DNA from: Cupriavidus numazuensis
GTDB lineage: Bacteria > Pseudomonadota > Gammaproteobacteria > Burkholderiales > Burkholderiaceae
Assembly: GCF_905397435.1 (NCBI RefSeq)
Contig: NZ_CAJPVI010000016.1
Location: forward strand, 62,001 to 126,000
Length of the DNA stretch: 64,000 nucleotides
Direction of reading: 5' to 3'
Shown here: positions 19,089-28,566 of the stretch, piece after piece
Position numbering within the stretch: position 1 is the first letter of the stretch
How the letters are laid out: every line of letters begins with the position of its first letter
Position numbers and translations under genes: made by a program
The notes under the pieces: model-generated
Databases searched by the model: none
The model's input: the letters and a program-made list of their open reading frames with translations, nothing else
What the model was told of the DNA's origin: nothing

Positions 19089-19408
19089 ATCAGGGTCTCC
19101 ATGGCGAGCAGGGTGGCCATGCCGCCAATGATGGTCCAGCCGATGCTGCGCGTGCGCGCGGCGATCACGATGGCGACCAGGCCGGCCACCAGCCTCGCGT
19201 TGAACGGGCTCACGTACAGTTCACCGCTTCGCATCAGCAGGTCGGGCGCGATCAGCGCGGACAGCATGGCCGCCGGCACGAACTGCAGCGCGGTACGGAA
19301 CCATGCCGGCAGCCGCACGCGGCCCTCCACGGCGATGAACGACAGGCGGATCAGGAACGTGGCCAGCCCCGCGCCAAGGAACACCCAGAGCAAGGTCAGC
19401 GAACTCAT
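19085..19408 (-). CDS. azlD: Branched-chain amino acid exporter small subunit AzlD
   Basis: A 107-residue membrane protein with three to four hydrophobic spans, beginning LTLLWVFLGAGLATFLIRLSF. It contains ALQFVPAAMLSALIAPDLL, the AzlD signature near residue 45, and ARLVAGLVAIVIAARTRS. With AzlC it forms an export pair for branched-chain amino acids and analogues (like YgaZH). Its ATG overlaps the azlC stop by 4 bases, and its own stop overlaps the murU start. Coupled translation with both neighbours is likely. Confidence 0.93.
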   Translation of the reverse strand: MSSLTLLWVFLGAGLATFLIRLSFIAVEGRVRLPAWFRTALQFVPAAMLSALIAPDLLMRSGELYVSPFNARLVAGLVAIVIAARTRSIGWTIIGGMATLLAMETLI

Positions 19409-20178
19409 GCTGCCTCCTTGCCGACGGCGGCCTTGCCTGCCGGGCGCTTGCCGGAGATCTTGCCGCGGCCGAGCAGCAGCATGCCGGCGGCAATGCCGCC
19501 CAGCGCCGCGACCATCAGGCCGAGCTTGTGCGGCATGCCGAAGCAGGCCACGGCAAGGGCAGTGGCCACCAGCGCCGCTGCCACCTGTGCACGGTGCTTG
19601 AGGCCCGGCACGATGATGCCGATGAACGTCAGCGGCAAGAAAAAGTCGAGCGGCCAGTCGCGCGGCACTTGCGCGCCGACCAGTACGCCGGCCAGCGTCG
19701 AGACCTGCCAGCTTGCCCACAGCGCGAAGCCGCCGCCGAAGTAGTACCAATGGCGATAGCGCTGGCGCGGCCCGGTGTCGGCCAGCCGGTGCGTCATCGC
19801 GGCGAACGCCTCATCGGTCAGCAGATAGGCAATCAGTGCCTTCCAGCGGCGCGGCAGGTGCGCGAGCGTCGGCGCGATCGTGGCCGAGTAGAGCGCATGG
19901 CGCAGGTTCACCATCGCCACCGTGACCGCGATGACCAGTGCCGGCGTGCCGGCCGACCACAATTGCGTGAGGATCATCTGCGACGCGCCGCCGAACACGA
20001 TGGCGCTCATCGCGCAGGCGAGCCACGCGGGCATGCCGGCGCCGACTGCCAGCACGCCATAGATCAGGCCGAACGGCACTACGCCCAGCAGCATGGGCGC
20101 GAGCGCGCGCATGCCGGCCCACCACTCGCCGGAGCGGGTGATGGTCTCGGAGCTTTCAGGAAGGCCGGTAGGGGGCAC
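19405..20178 (-). CDS. azlC: Branched-chain amino acid exporter large subunit AzlC
   Basis: A 257-residue inner-membrane protein with about seven hydrophobic segments. Family signatures are LLGVVPFGLIYGVLAVGAGM near residue 30, FGGASQMILTQLWSAGTPAL, VNLRHALYSATIAPTL and LTDEAFAAMTHRLA. It is expected to export valine-like amino acids with AzlD. The start is uncertain: GTG at 20178 follows GGGGG and lies 12 bases after the amgK stop, while the first ATG is at 20112. I prefer GTG because it preserves a normal-length N terminus. The C-terminal tail is rich in Lys, Gly and Ala. Confidence 0.9.
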   Translation of the reverse strand: MPPTGLPESSETITRSGEWWAGMRALAPMLLGVVPFGLIYGVLAVGAGMPAWLACAMSAIVFGGASQMILTQLWSAGTPALVIAVTVAMVNLRHALYSATIAPTLAHLPRRWKALIAYLLTDEAFAAMTHRLADTGPRQRYRHWYYFGGGFALWASWQVSTLAGVLVGAQVPRDWPLDFFLPLTFIGIIVPGLKHRAQVAAALVATALAVACFGMPHKLGLMVAALGGIAAGMLLLGRGKISGKRPAGKAAVGKEAA

Positions 20179-20192
20179 TGCTCGGCCCCCGT

Positions 20193-21227
20193 TCAGAACG
20201 TGTAGCCGGCCGGGCTTGCGGCGCCTTCGAGCGCGTCGAGCAGGCGGATCAGTTTGCGCAGTTCGGTGTAGCGGCCGGCGACCTGGCGCGTGTACTTGAG
20301 CACCAGCGGCAGGTTGGCGAGATAGCCGTCCTTGCCGTCGCGGTGGTACAGGCGCGCGAAGATGCCGAGCACCTTCAGGTGGCGCTGCAGGCCCATCCAC
20401 TCGTAATCGCGGTAGAACTCGCCGAAGTCGGCGTTCACCGGTAGCCCGGCCTTGCGCGCGCGCTCCCAGTAGCGGATCAGCCAGTCGAGCTGCTGTTCCT
20501 CGTCCCATTCGATGTAGGCATCGCGCCACAGCGACACCGCGTCGTAGGTGATCGGGCCGATCACGGCGTCCTGAAAGTCGAGCACGCCGGGGTTGGTGCC
20601 ACTGGGCAGCACCATCAGGTTGCGCGAGTGGTAGTCGCGGTGCACGTAGACCTGCGGCTGCGCGAGGTTGTTAGCGAGCAGCGTATCCATCACTTCGCGC
20701 AAGTCGGCCTGCTGGGCGTCGGTCAGCGTCGCGCCAAGATGCTTGGCGATGTACCACTGCGGAAACAGGTCCAGCTCACGCTGGAGCAGGGCGCGGTCGT
20801 AGGCGGGCAGCTCGCCGGCACGGGTCGCGGCCTGGATACGGACGAGGGCGACCGCCGCGTCGGCGTACATGCCGCTGGCGGAGGAGTCGTCGAGCCGCGA
20901 CAGATAAGTCTGGCTGCCCAGGTCGGCCAGCAGCAGGAAGCCTTGGTCGAGATCCTGTTCGAGCACCGTCGGCACCGTGACGCCAGCGGCGCCGAACAGT
21001 GCGGCGACATGGACGAACGGCCGGCAATCTTCATGCGAAGGCGGCGCATCCATCACGATGGCGGTCGGATGCGCGGCGTTGCCTGTGCTCACGCGGAAGT
21101 AGCGCCGGAAGCTCGCGTCGGACGAAGCGGGGGTGCAGGAATCGGGGTCGATGGACCAGTCCGGACCGAGTCCGGACACCCAGGATTTGAGCTGGTCCAG
21201 GCGTGGGTCGTGAAGAAGTGCTGCCAT
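20193..21227 (-). CDS. amgK: N-acetylmuramate/N-acetylglucosamine 1-kinase
   Basis: A cytoplasmic sugar kinase of the aminoglycoside-phosphotransferase fold that phosphorylates the anomeric position of MurNAc, feeding MurU. The 344-residue protein has an N-lobe SSDASFRRYFRVS near residue 36, the catalytic loop VYVHRDYHSRNLMVLP near residue 195, and the metal-binding GVLDFQDAVIGPITYDAVSL. The name rests on these and on the presence of murU in the same operon. It is divergent from lptD with about 160 bases between starts. In Pseudomonas the AmgK-MurU route gives intrinsic fosfomycin tolerance, and the same is predicted here. Confidence 0.92.
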   Translation of the reverse strand: MAALLHDPRLDQLKSWVSGLGPDWSIDPDSCTPASSDASFRRYFRVSTGNAAHPTAIVMDAPPSHEDCRPFVHVAALFGAAGVTVPTVLEQDLDQGFLLLADLGSQTYLSRLDDSSASGMYADAAVALVRIQAATRAGELPAYDRALLQRELDLFPQWYIAKHLGATLTDAQQADLREVMDTLLANNLAQPQVYVHRDYHSRNLMVLPSGTNPGVLDFQDAVIGPITYDAVSLWRDAYIEWDEEQQLDWLIRYWERARKAGLPVNADFGEFYRDYEWMGLQRHLKVLGIFARLYHRDGKDGYLANLPLVLKYTRQVAGRYTELRKLIRLLDALEGAASPAGYTF

Positions 21228-21387
21228 GCCGGAAATGGAGAATTGGTTGCCCCGTATAATACCCGACCAGACCCGGGCGCCGGGCGGCCCCCGGGAGGGG
21301 CCCACCGTTGCCCCGCAGCCTGTTCCGTGGGGGGCTGGCGGCTAGCAGGCAAGCCGTCGCCGCCGACGTGACTGACAACCCGCTCGC

Positions 21388-23820
21388 ATGACCGAACAAC
21401 GACGATCACCGAACAAACGAGCCAACAAGCCGCCTGCGCTTTCCGGCCTATCCAGCCGCACCGGCCGGCTGCCTGCCAGCGCCCTGCGGCCGCTGGTGCT
21501 GGCCATGGCCGGCCTGTCGGTGGGCGCGCACGCCCAGATGTCCAGTTCGGCGGTGCCAGACATCGACCAGACCGAGTCCGTGGTGGAAACCGCCCCGGAA
21601 GTGCCGTTGGCGCCGCCTGTGTCCGGCGAGCTCGTGCCGCGCCTGGCCGAGCCCGCGAAAACCACCCAGCCTGGGGAAAATCCACCGGCATTCGTGTCGG
21701 GCGACCGGCTCACCGGCTACAACGAGCGTGGCGTAGTGCTCGAAGGCAATGCCGAATTGCGCCGCGGCGGCGCCGTGGTCAAGGGCGACAAGCTGACCTA
21801 CGACCAGGACACTGACGAAGCCTTCGCGCACGGCAATGCCCGCGTGTCGCGCGGCGGCGCGCTGGCCGTGGGCCCCGAGGCTCGTATGAAGGTCGAGGCG
21901 AACGAGGGGTACATGCTCTCGCCCGACTACTACTTCCAGCAGACCGGCGGTACGGGCAAGGCCGAACGCATCGACTTCGTGGACAAGGACCGCAGCGTGA
22001 TCAAGCGGGCCACGTACACCACCTGCTCGCCGGACAACGCCGACTGGTACTTCAGCGCACGCCAGCTCGACCTGGACAGCGATCGGCAAGTAGGCGTGGC
22101 ATACGGCGGCGTGCTGCATTTCTTCGACGTGCCGATCGCGGGCGCGCCGGTGTTCAGCTTCCCGCTCAACGACGAGCGCCGCAGCGGTTTCCTGTCGCCG
22201 CTGTTCGGCTACGGGTCGAAATCGGGCCTCGACGTCACGCTCCCGTACTACTTCAACATTGCGCCGAACCGTGACCTGACGCTGTATCCGCGCATCATGA
22301 CGTCGCGCGGTTTCATGCTCGGCGGCGACTACCGGTACATCGGGCAAGGTTATTCGGGGCGGCTGCGCGCTGAAATCCTGCCGGACGACCGCCAGACCAA
22401 CACCAACCGCTGGTCCTATTCGTTCCAGCATAACCAGAACCTGGCGAAAGGGCTCAACGCCTACCTGAACCTGAACCGGGTATCGGACGACAGGTATCCG
22501 GACGACCTGACGCGTACCGTGGCGCAATCGACGCAGCGGCAGTACATCCAGGAAGGTGGTGTCACGTATAACTGGCAGGACTTCACAGTCCTTGCGCGTG
22601 TGCAGAAGTTCCAGACGCTGTTGCCGAGCGGACCGTCCTACGAGCGCGAGCCGCAGCTCAACGGCAAGTACCTCCGCTATGACCTCGGCGGCTTCGACGT
22701 GCAGGTGGAGGCCGACTACACGCGTTTCCGCATCCCGCTGACCTCGACGGGCTTCCAGCAGCCGCAGGGCGAGCGCATGTTCGTGCAGCCGACCATCAGC
22801 TACCCGATCGTGCGGCCGGGCTGGTATGCGACGCCGAAGGTCATCTTCAATGCGACGCAGTACCAGATGGAGGCGCAAAGCAATACGCCGACAGCGCAGA
22901 ACAACCTGTCGCGCACGGTCCCGACCTTCAGCTTCGACTCCGGCATGACCTTCGAGCGCGACGCGCCGACCATGAGCCGATTGTTCGGGGTCAACTATCT
23001 GCAGACGCTCGAGCCGCGGCTGTTCTACGTCTACACGCCGTTCCGCGACCAGAGCCAGTTCCCGCTGTTCGATACCGTGCAGTCGGACTTCGGCTACGGC
23101 CAGATCTTTTCCGAGAACCCGTTCACCGGCTATGACCGCGTAGCCGACAACAACAAGCTTACGGCAGGCCTGACCACTCGCCTGATCGAAGCCGATACTG
23201 GTGTCGAGCGCTTCCGCGGCACCATTGCGCAGCGCTACGACTTCACGGGGCAGCGCGTGCAGATCAACGGCACGCTGCCCGATCCGAAGGCCGGTAGCTC
23301 CGACCTGCTGGCGGCCACGACCATCCAGCTGTTCCGTGGCTACTACGTGGATGCAGGCATCCAATACAATCCGGATTCGGAACACATCAACTACTCGAAC
23401 CTGGCGTTCGCGTGGCGTCCGGAGCCGCGCAAGCTGCTCAATATGGGCTACCGCTACCGCCGCGCCACGTCGGTGACGGATAACACCGCCATCGACCAGT
23501 TCGAAATTTCCGGCCAGTGGCCCATTACCCAGCGCGCCTATGGCATAGGCCGTTTCGCGTTCGACCGCAATGCAAACCAGATGGTCGATGCGCTGGCCGG
23601 CCTGGAATACGCGGCCGACTGCTGGGTGGGGCGCGTGGTCTACCAGCGTTACCGCAATACCACGCAGGGCTATACCGGCCGGATCTTCCTGCAGGTGGAG
23701 TTCCGCGGACTGTCGAAGATCGGCTCGAATCCGCTCGATATCCTGCGCCTGAATGTTCCTGGGTACGAACCCGTCACCGCCAAGCCGGTGCCGACGACCC
23801 AGTTTGATCACTATGAATGA
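21388..23820 (+). CDS. lptD: LPS-assembly protein LptD
   Basis: The outer-membrane barrel that, with lipoprotein LptE, inserts LPS into the outer leaflet. The 810-residue protein has a long N-terminal signal region that ends near AHAQ (residue 50). An OstA-type jellyroll domain follows (GYNERGVVLEGNAELRRGG...VVKGDKLTYDQDTDEAFAHG). The large LptD barrel begins around residue 240 (FSFPLNDERRSGFLSPLFGY). I find only two cysteines, at about residues 213 and 745, enough for a single inter-domain disulfide instead of the E. coli pair. It is followed 9 bases later by surA, the chaperone for outer-membrane barrels. Confidence 0.97.
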   Translation: MTEQRRSPNKRANKPPALSGLSSRTGRLPASALRPLVLAMAGLSVGAHAQMSSSAVPDIDQTESVVETAPEVPLAPPVSGELVPRLAEPAKTTQPGENPPAFVSGDRLTGYNERGVVLEGNAELRRGGAVVKGDKLTYDQDTDEAFAHGNARVSRGGALAVGPEARMKVEANEGYMLSPDYYFQQTGGTGKAERIDFVDKDRSVIKRATYTTCSPDNADWYFSARQLDLDSDRQVGVAYGGVLHFFDVPIAGAPVFSFPLNDERRSGFLSPLFGYGSKSGLDVTLPYYFNIAPNRDLTLYPRIMTSRGFMLGGDYRYIGQGYSGRLRAEILPDDRQTNTNRWSYSFQHNQNLAKGLNAYLNLNRVSDDRYPDDLTRTVAQSTQRQYIQEGGVTYNWQDFTVLARVQKFQTLLPSGPSYEREPQLNGKYLRYDLGGFDVQVEADYTRFRIPLTSTGFQQPQGERMFVQPTISYPIVRPGWYATPKVIFNATQYQMEAQSNTPTAQNNLSRTVPTFSFDSGMTFERDAPTMSRLFGVNYLQTLEPRLFYVYTPFRDQSQFPLFDTVQSDFGYGQIFSENPFTGYDRVADNNKLTAGLTTRLIEADTGVERFRGTIAQRYDFTGQRVQINGTLPDPKAGSSDLLAATTIQLFRGYYVDAGIQYNPDSEHINYSNLAFAWRPEPRKLLNMGYRYRRATSVTDNTAIDQFEISGQWPITQRAYGIGRFAFDRNANQMVDALAGLEYAADCWVGRVVYQRYRNTTQGYTGRIFLQVEFRGLSKIGSNPLDILRLNVPGYEPVTAKPVPTTQFDHYE

Positions 23821-23829
23821 CGGATTACG

Positions 23830-25329
23830 ATGAAACGTCAAGAATTCGCCTTGTTTTCCCTGACCCTGATGTTGTCGCCGTGGCGCCGCGTTCTACTGCC
23901 GGCCGTGCTCGCTGCCATGGCCGGCCCGGCCCTGGCCCAGCTCAAGGCGCCTTCGCAAGCGCCGCGCGCCACAGGCATCTTCGTGCCGCAATCGTCGGAT
24001 GTGGCGGTGCCGTCGAGCCAGCCGCAACTCGGCGTGCCGCAGCCGAGCAGCGGCGGGAAGCGTTCGCAACTCGTCGATGAAGTGGTCGCGGTGGTCAACA
24101 ACAGCGTGATCACGCGCCGCGAACTGCTCGACCGTGCCGACGAGATCGAAGCGCAACTGCGCACCGCCAACCGGCCGGCGCCGCCGCGCGCGGACCTGCT
24201 CGGCGAAGTGCTCGAGCGCCTGATCATGGAGCGCGTGCAGACCCAGGCCGCGCAGGATGCCGGCATCAAGGTGACTGACCAGGAACTGGACCGCGCGATC
24301 GAATCCGTCGCACAGCAGAACCGCCTGAGCGCGACGGAACTGCGTCGCCGTGTCGAGGCCAGCGGCATGACGTGGACCAAGTATCGCGACGAACTGCGCA
24401 AGCAGGTGCAGGTGATCCGCCTGCGCGAACGCGAAGTGGACTCGAAGGTACAGGTCTACGACGGCGAGATCGACAACTACCTCGCCGCGCGTGGCGGCCA
24501 GGGCGCGGCGGCCACCGGGCCGACCGAGTTCAATGTGTCCCAGATCCTGTTGCGCGTGCCGGAGAATGCCTCCGATGCGCAGAAGCAGGAACTCAAGACC
24601 AAGGCCGAGCAACTGCTCAAGCAGGCGCAGGGCGGTGCCGACTTCGCCCAGCTCGCGCAAGCGAATTCCCAAGGGCCGGAAGCGGCGCAGGGCGGTGCGA
24701 TGGGCTTCCGCGAAATTGGCCGCCTGCCGGCGCTGTTCGCCAATGCCGTGGTCGACCTGCAGCCGGGCGCCGTGGCGCCCGAGGTGGTGGAAAGCGCCAA
24801 CGGTTTCCACATCCTGAAGCTGACCGCCAAGCGCGCGGCGCCCGCGTCGGCCTCGGCCTCCAGCCCGGCCGCCGCATCGCGCATCACGCAGACCCAGGTC
24901 CGCCACATCCTGATCCGTACGGGCCCGAACATGCCCGAAGCCGAGGCGCGCCGCCAGCTCGGCACGCTGCGTGACCGCATCACGCACGGCGGCGACTTTG
25001 CCGACGCCGCCAAGCGCTTCTCGCAGGACGGCTCGGCGCAGGCCGGCGGCGATCTGGGCTGGGTCTCGCCTGGCGAACTGGTTCCCGAATTCGAGCAGGC
25101 CATGAACCGGCTGCGTCCCGGCGAGATCTCGGAGCCGGTGGTTACGCAGTTTGGCGTACACCTGATCCAGGTACAGAACCGCCGCGAAACCGAAATGGCC
25201 CCCGAGAAGCAGCGCGACTTCGCGCGCGCCGAAATCCGCGAGCAGAAGCTGCGCGCGGCCTATGATGACTGGGTGCGCCAGCTGCGTTCGGCGGCGTACG
25301 TCGAGTACCGCGTCAACCGACAGCGCTGA
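23830..25329 (+). CDS. surA: Periplasmic peptidyl-prolyl isomerase and chaperone SurA
   Basis: SurA escorts outer-membrane proteins such as LptD across the periplasm. The 499-residue protein has a signal peptide ending ALAQ (about residue 37) and a Pro/Ser/Gln-rich linker. The SurA N-terminal domain starts [18 protein letters not shown]. Two parvulin domains follow: the first starts [18 protein letters not shown] and has [22 protein letters not shown]; the second starts [20 protein letters not shown] and has [20 protein letters not shown]. It is slightly longer than in E. coli (428) because of the linkers. It is co-transcribed with lptD and pdxA. Confidence 0.97.
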   Translation: MKRQEFALFSLTLMLSPWRRVLLPAVLAAMAGPALAQLKAPSQAPRATGIFVPQSSDVAVPSSQPQLGVPQPSSGGKRSQLVDEVVAVVNNSVITRRELLDRADEIEAQLRTANRPAPPRADLLGEVLERLIMERVQTQAAQDAGIKVTDQELDRAIESVAQQNRLSATELRRRVEASGMTWTKYRDELRKQVQVIRLREREVDSKVQVYDGEIDNYLAARGGQGAAATGPTEFNVSQILLRVPENASDAQKQELKTKAEQLLKQAQGGADFAQLAQANSQGPEAAQGGAMGFREIGRLPALFANAVVDLQPGAVAPEVVESANGFHILKLTAKRAAPASASASSPAAASRITQTQVRHILIRTGPNMPEAEARRQLGTLRDRITHGGDFADAAKRFSQDGSAQAGGDLGWVSPGELVPEFEQAMNRLRPGEISEPVVTQFGVHLIQVQNRRETEMAPEKQRDFARAEIREQKLRAAYDDWVRQLRSAAYVEYRVNRQR

Positions 25330-25361
25330 CGTACCCTCGCACCCGCCTCACGACCCGCGAC

Positions 25362-26405
25362 ATGCCCGACCCGCTTGCGCTAGCCATTTCTACCGGTGAA
25401 CCCGCCGGTATCGGCCCCGACATCACCATCGGGGCGTTGTTGCAGCTCGCGGGTCAGAACGGGCACGCCCGTTACCATGTGCTTGGTGATGCGCACCTGC
25501 TGGCTTCCCGGGCCGCGGCGCTAGGCGTGGTGCATGCGTGGGAGCGCCGCATCGCCGAGGGCGAAGTGGTCATCCATCATGTGCCGCTGGCCGTCGCGTG
25601 CGACCCGGGCCGGCTCGATGCGCGCAACGGCCCGTATGTGCTGGCGATGCTTGATGCTGCGATTGCGGGCTGCCGCACGCATGCCGGCGCCCCCGCGCGC
25701 TACGCGGCCATGGTCACGGCGCCCGTGCAGAAGAGCACGATCAACGATGCCGGCGTGCCGTTCACCGGCCATACCGAATACCTCGCCGAGGCCGCGGGCG
25801 TGCCGCGCGTGGTGATGATGCTGGCCGGCCCCCAGCCGGCGCATGCCAACGCCATGCTGCGCGTGGCGCTGGCCACGACGCACCTGCCGCTGCGCGCGGT
25901 GGCCGACGCCGTAACGGTGCCGCTGCTGATCGAGACGCTGTCGATCATCGACGCCGACCTGCGCCGCTGGTTCGGCATTGCACGCCCCCGCATCCTGGTG
26001 ACCGGACTCAATCCCCACGCGGGCGAGAGCGGCCACATGGGGCGCGAGGAGATCAACGTCATCGAACCAGCGCTGGCGCAGGCGCGCGATGCCGGTATCG
26101 ACGCGCGCGGCCCGTATCCGGCCGACACGCTGTTCCAGCCGCGCCACCTGCGCGACGCCGACTGCGTGCTGGCGATGTACCATGACCAGGGGCTCGCGCC
26201 CCTGAAGTACGGCACGTTCGGGCACGGCGTGAACATCACGCTGGGCCTGCCCTTTATCCGCACCTCGGTCGACCACGGCACCGCGCTCGACCTGGCCGGC
26301 AGCGGCCAGGCCGAGCACGGCAGCATGATCGAGGCTATCCGCAGTGCGGTGACCATGGCCGGGCATGCCAACGGCAGGCATGCTTCAGCCAGGCCGCCAC
26401 ACTAG
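25362..26405 (+). CDS. pdxA: 4-hydroxythreonine-4-phosphate dehydrogenase
   Basis: An NAD-dependent enzyme of pyridoxal 5'-phosphate synthesis. The 347-residue protein shows [14 protein letters not shown] at the N terminus, [24 protein letters not shown] (first metal-binding His) near residue 125, [20 protein letters not shown] (second His), and [40 protein letters not shown] near residue 270 (third His). It lies 32 bases after surA and just before rsmA, the conserved surA-pdxA-rsmA order. The tail ends in a short His/Ala-rich stretch. Confidence 0.97.
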   Translation: MPDPLALAISTGEPAGIGPDITIGALLQLAGQNGHARYHVLGDAHLLASRAAALGVVHAWERRIAEGEVVIHHVPLAVACDPGRLDARNGPYVLAMLDAAIAGCRTHAGAPARYAAMVTAPVQKSTINDAGVPFTGHTEYLAEAAGVPRVVMMLAGPQPAHANAMLRVALATTHLPLRAVADAVTVPLLIETLSIIDADLRRWFGIARPRILVTGLNPHAGESGHMGREEINVIEPALAQARDAGIDARGPYPADTLFQPRHLRDADCVLAMYHDQGLAPLKYGTFGHGVNITLGLPFIRTSVDHGTALDLAGSGQAEHGSMIEAIRSAVTMAGHANGRHASARPPH

Positions 26406-26419
26406 TGGTGTATTCCTCC

Positions 26420-27256
26420 ATGCGTTCAAACATGCACCAGGGCCACGTGGCCCGCAAGCGATTCGGCCAGAACTTCCTGGTCGACGATTCCATCATCCAC
26501 GGCATCGTCAATGCCATCAATCCGCTGGCCGACGATGTGCTCGTGGAGATCGGCCCGGGCCTCGGCGCGCTGACCGATCCGTTGCTCGAGCGCGTGCCGC
26601 AGATGCAAGTGGTCGAGCTGGACCGCGACCTGGTCGAGCGCCTGCGGCGCCGCTATGGCGACCGCCTGCAGGTCCATGCCGGCGACGCGCTGGCCTTCGA
26701 CTTCGGCAGGCTCGCGGTGCCGGGGCGGCCGTTGCGCATTGTCGGCAACCTGCCGTACAACATTTCGAGCCCGCTGCTGTTCCACCTGATGGACTACGCC
26801 GACCACGTGCACGACCAGCACTTCATGCTGCAGAAGGAAGTGGTCGACCGCATGGTGGCGGAACCGGGCAGCAAGGCCTTCGGCCGCCTGTCGATCATGC
26901 TGCAGGTGCGCTACCACATGGAGCATGTGCTCGATGTGCCGCCGGGTTCGTTCAATCCGCCGCCGAAGGTGGATTCCGCCGTGGTGCGCATGATCCCGTG
27001 GCCGCGCACGGAAAGCGGCCGGCTGCGTTCGCCGCATGCCGATTGCGACATCACCGTGCTCGGCGACCTGGTGACGGCCGCGTTCTCGCAGCGGCGCAAG
27101 GTGCTGCGCAATACGCTTTCGTTCCTGCGCGACCAGGTCGATTTCGAGGCGATCGGCTTCGACCTTGGCCGCCGCGCCGAAGAGGTGCCGGTCGGCGAGT
27201 ACGTCGAACTGGCGCGCCGCCTGGGCGGCGATGCATCCGACAGATCGGCCGCCTGA
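26420..27256 (+). CDS. rsmA: 16S rRNA (adenine1518/1519-N6) dimethyltransferase
   Basis: RsmA (KsgA) dimethylates two adjacent adenosines near the 3' end of 16S rRNA during small-subunit maturation. The 278 residues carry [18 protein letters not shown], the SAM motif [18 protein letters not shown] near residue 45, GDALAFDF, and catalytic motif IV in [17 protein letters not shown] near residue 112. The ATG at 26420 was chosen; a GTG at 26405 overlaps the pdxA stop and adds five residues, and a further ATG at 26432 is also possible. It lies 14 bases after pdxA. Confidence 0.97.
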   Translation: MRSNMHQGHVARKRFGQNFLVDDSIIHGIVNAINPLADDVLVEIGPGLGALTDPLLERVPQMQVVELDRDLVERLRRRYGDRLQVHAGDALAFDFGRLAVPGRPLRIVGNLPYNISSPLLFHLMDYADHVHDQHFMLQKEVVDRMVAEPGSKAFGRLSIMLQVRYHMEHVLDVPPGSFNPPPKVDSAVVRMIPWPRTESGRLRSPHADCDITVLGDLVTAAFSQRRKVLRNTLSFLRDQVDFEAIGFDLGRRAEEVPVGEYVELARRLGGDASDRSAA

Positions 27257-27299
27257 TGGCCGGACCGCTTACATCTCCAAATTTCCGCGAATTTCCGCA

Positions 27300-28331
27300 A
27301 TGACAGCCAACACGCAAACCACCAAGCGACCCGTCATCCTGACCGGCGATCGTCCCACCGGCCCGCTGCATCTCGGCCACTACGTCGGCTCGCTGAAGAC
27401 TCGCGTGCAGCTGCAGGATACGCATGAGCAGTATCTGTTGTTGGCCGATACGCAGGCCATGACCGACAACGCGCACGATCCCGACAAGGTCCGTCGCAAC
27501 GTGCTGGAAGTGGCGCTGGACTACCTGGCCGTCGGCATCGACCCGACCAAGACCACCATCACGGTGCAGTCGTACCTGCCGGCACTTGCCGAACTGACGC
27601 TGATGTACCTGAACTTCGTCACGGTCTCGCGCCTGGAGCGCAACCCGACGATCAAGGAAGAGATCCAGGCGCGCGGATTCGGCCGCGACATCCCGGCAGG
27701 CTTCATGTGCTATCCGGCTGCGCAGGCCGCGGACATCACCGCGTTCAAGGCCGACATCGTGCCGGTCGGTGAAGACCAGGCTCCGCTGATCGAGCAGACC
27801 AACGAGATCGTTCGCCGCATCAACCATCAGGTTGGTCGTGACGTGCTCAAGGAATGCCAGGCCCTGATTCCAAAGTTCGGCCGCCTGCCGGGCGTCGACG
27901 GCAAGGCCAAGATGAGCAAGTCGCAGGGCAATGCGATTGCGCTGGGCGCCAGCCCCGAGCAGGTCAAGGCGGCGGTGCACAGCATGTACACCGATCCGGA
28001 CCACCTGAAGGTATCCGATCCGGGCAAGGTCGAAGGCAATATGGTGTTCACTTACCTCGATGCCTTTGATCCGAATACCGAAGAAGTCGAAGAGCTCAAG
28101 GCGCACTATCGCCGAGGCGGCCTGGGCGACATGGTGCTCAAGCGCCGTGTCGAAGGCGTGCTGAACGAACTGCTGGGCCCGATTCGCGAGCGCCGTGAGC
28201 AACTCGCCAAGGATCCGGACTATGTGTTTGATCTGCTGCGCGAAGGGACTAACCGGGCCAAGGCCATTACCCAGCAGACGCTGGATGAGGTGCGGGAGGC
28301 GTTGGGGATGTTCTCGTTTGGTAGTCGCTGA
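27300..28331 (+). CDS. trpS: Tryptophanyl-tRNA synthetase
   Basis: This class I synthetase charges tRNA-Trp. The 343-residue product has the HIGH-type motif in LTGDRPTGPLHLGHYVGSL near residue 15 and KMSKS in GKAKMSKSQGNAI near residue 200. DIVPVGEDQAPLIEQTNEIVRRIN lies near residue 155. The start at 27300 is the first family-like Met, about 40 bases after rsmA. The last gene of the lptD-surA-pdxA-rsmA run on this strand, it is followed by a REP-like repeat and then a rho-independent terminator. Confidence 0.97.
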   Translation: MTANTQTTKRPVILTGDRPTGPLHLGHYVGSLKTRVQLQDTHEQYLLLADTQAMTDNAHDPDKVRRNVLEVALDYLAVGIDPTKTTITVQSYLPALAELTLMYLNFVTVSRLERNPTIKEEIQARGFGRDIPAGFMCYPAAQAADITAFKADIVPVGEDQAPLIEQTNEIVRRINHQVGRDVLKECQALIPKFGRLPGVDGKAKMSKSQGNAIALGASPEQVKAAVHSMYTDPDHLKVSDPGKVEGNMVFTYLDAFDPNTEEVEELKAHYRRGGLGDMVLKRRVEGVLNELLGPIRERREQLAKDPDYVFDLLREGTNRAKAITQQTLDEVREALGMFSFGSR

Positions 28332-28355
28332 CAGAGTCAAAGCTGCGAGTGTTGT

Positions 28356-28481
28356 CTCCCCTCTCCCATTTATGGGAGAGGGGCGGGGGAGAGGGCAGGA
28401 GTCCCCACGAAGTGAGGCGCTACTGTGCTTGCCATGCGCCTGCCCTCTCCCCCAACCCCTCTCCCGCAAGCGGGAGAGGGG
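28356..28481. repeat. REP/BIME-like palindromic repeat pair
   Basis: Two GGGAGAGGGG hairpins face each other. Hairpin A has arms CCCCTCTCCC and GGGAGAGGGG (28358-28367 and 28374-28383). Hairpin B has arms CCCCTCTCCCGC and GCGGGAGAGGGG (28456-28467 and 28470-28481). The 15 bases after A (28385-28399) are the exact complement of 28439-28453 before B, so the whole element can fold as a cruciform or three-way structure. Such CTCTCCC palindromes are common intergenic repeats in beta- and gammaproteobacteria. It sits in the trpS 3' region. No REP-associated transposase gene is visible. Confidence 0.85.
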
Positions 28482-28522
28482 AGCAAACAAGCTGGCATGC
28501 CAGGTTTGTCAGCAATCTGAAC

Positions 28523-28548
28523 GCGCGGGTTCTCCGCGCTTTTTTTTC
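28523..28548 (+). terminator. Rho-independent terminator after trpS
   Basis: GCGCGG and CCGCGC form a 6-bp GC stem around a 5-base loop, followed by a run of nine T (28540-28548). It lies about 190 bases downstream of the trpS stop and just 3' of the convergent EamA gene end. The palindromic repeat between trpS and this terminator would be transcribed. Confidence 0.85.
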
Positions 28549-28566
28549 ATGCCTGGATCCTGTGTC

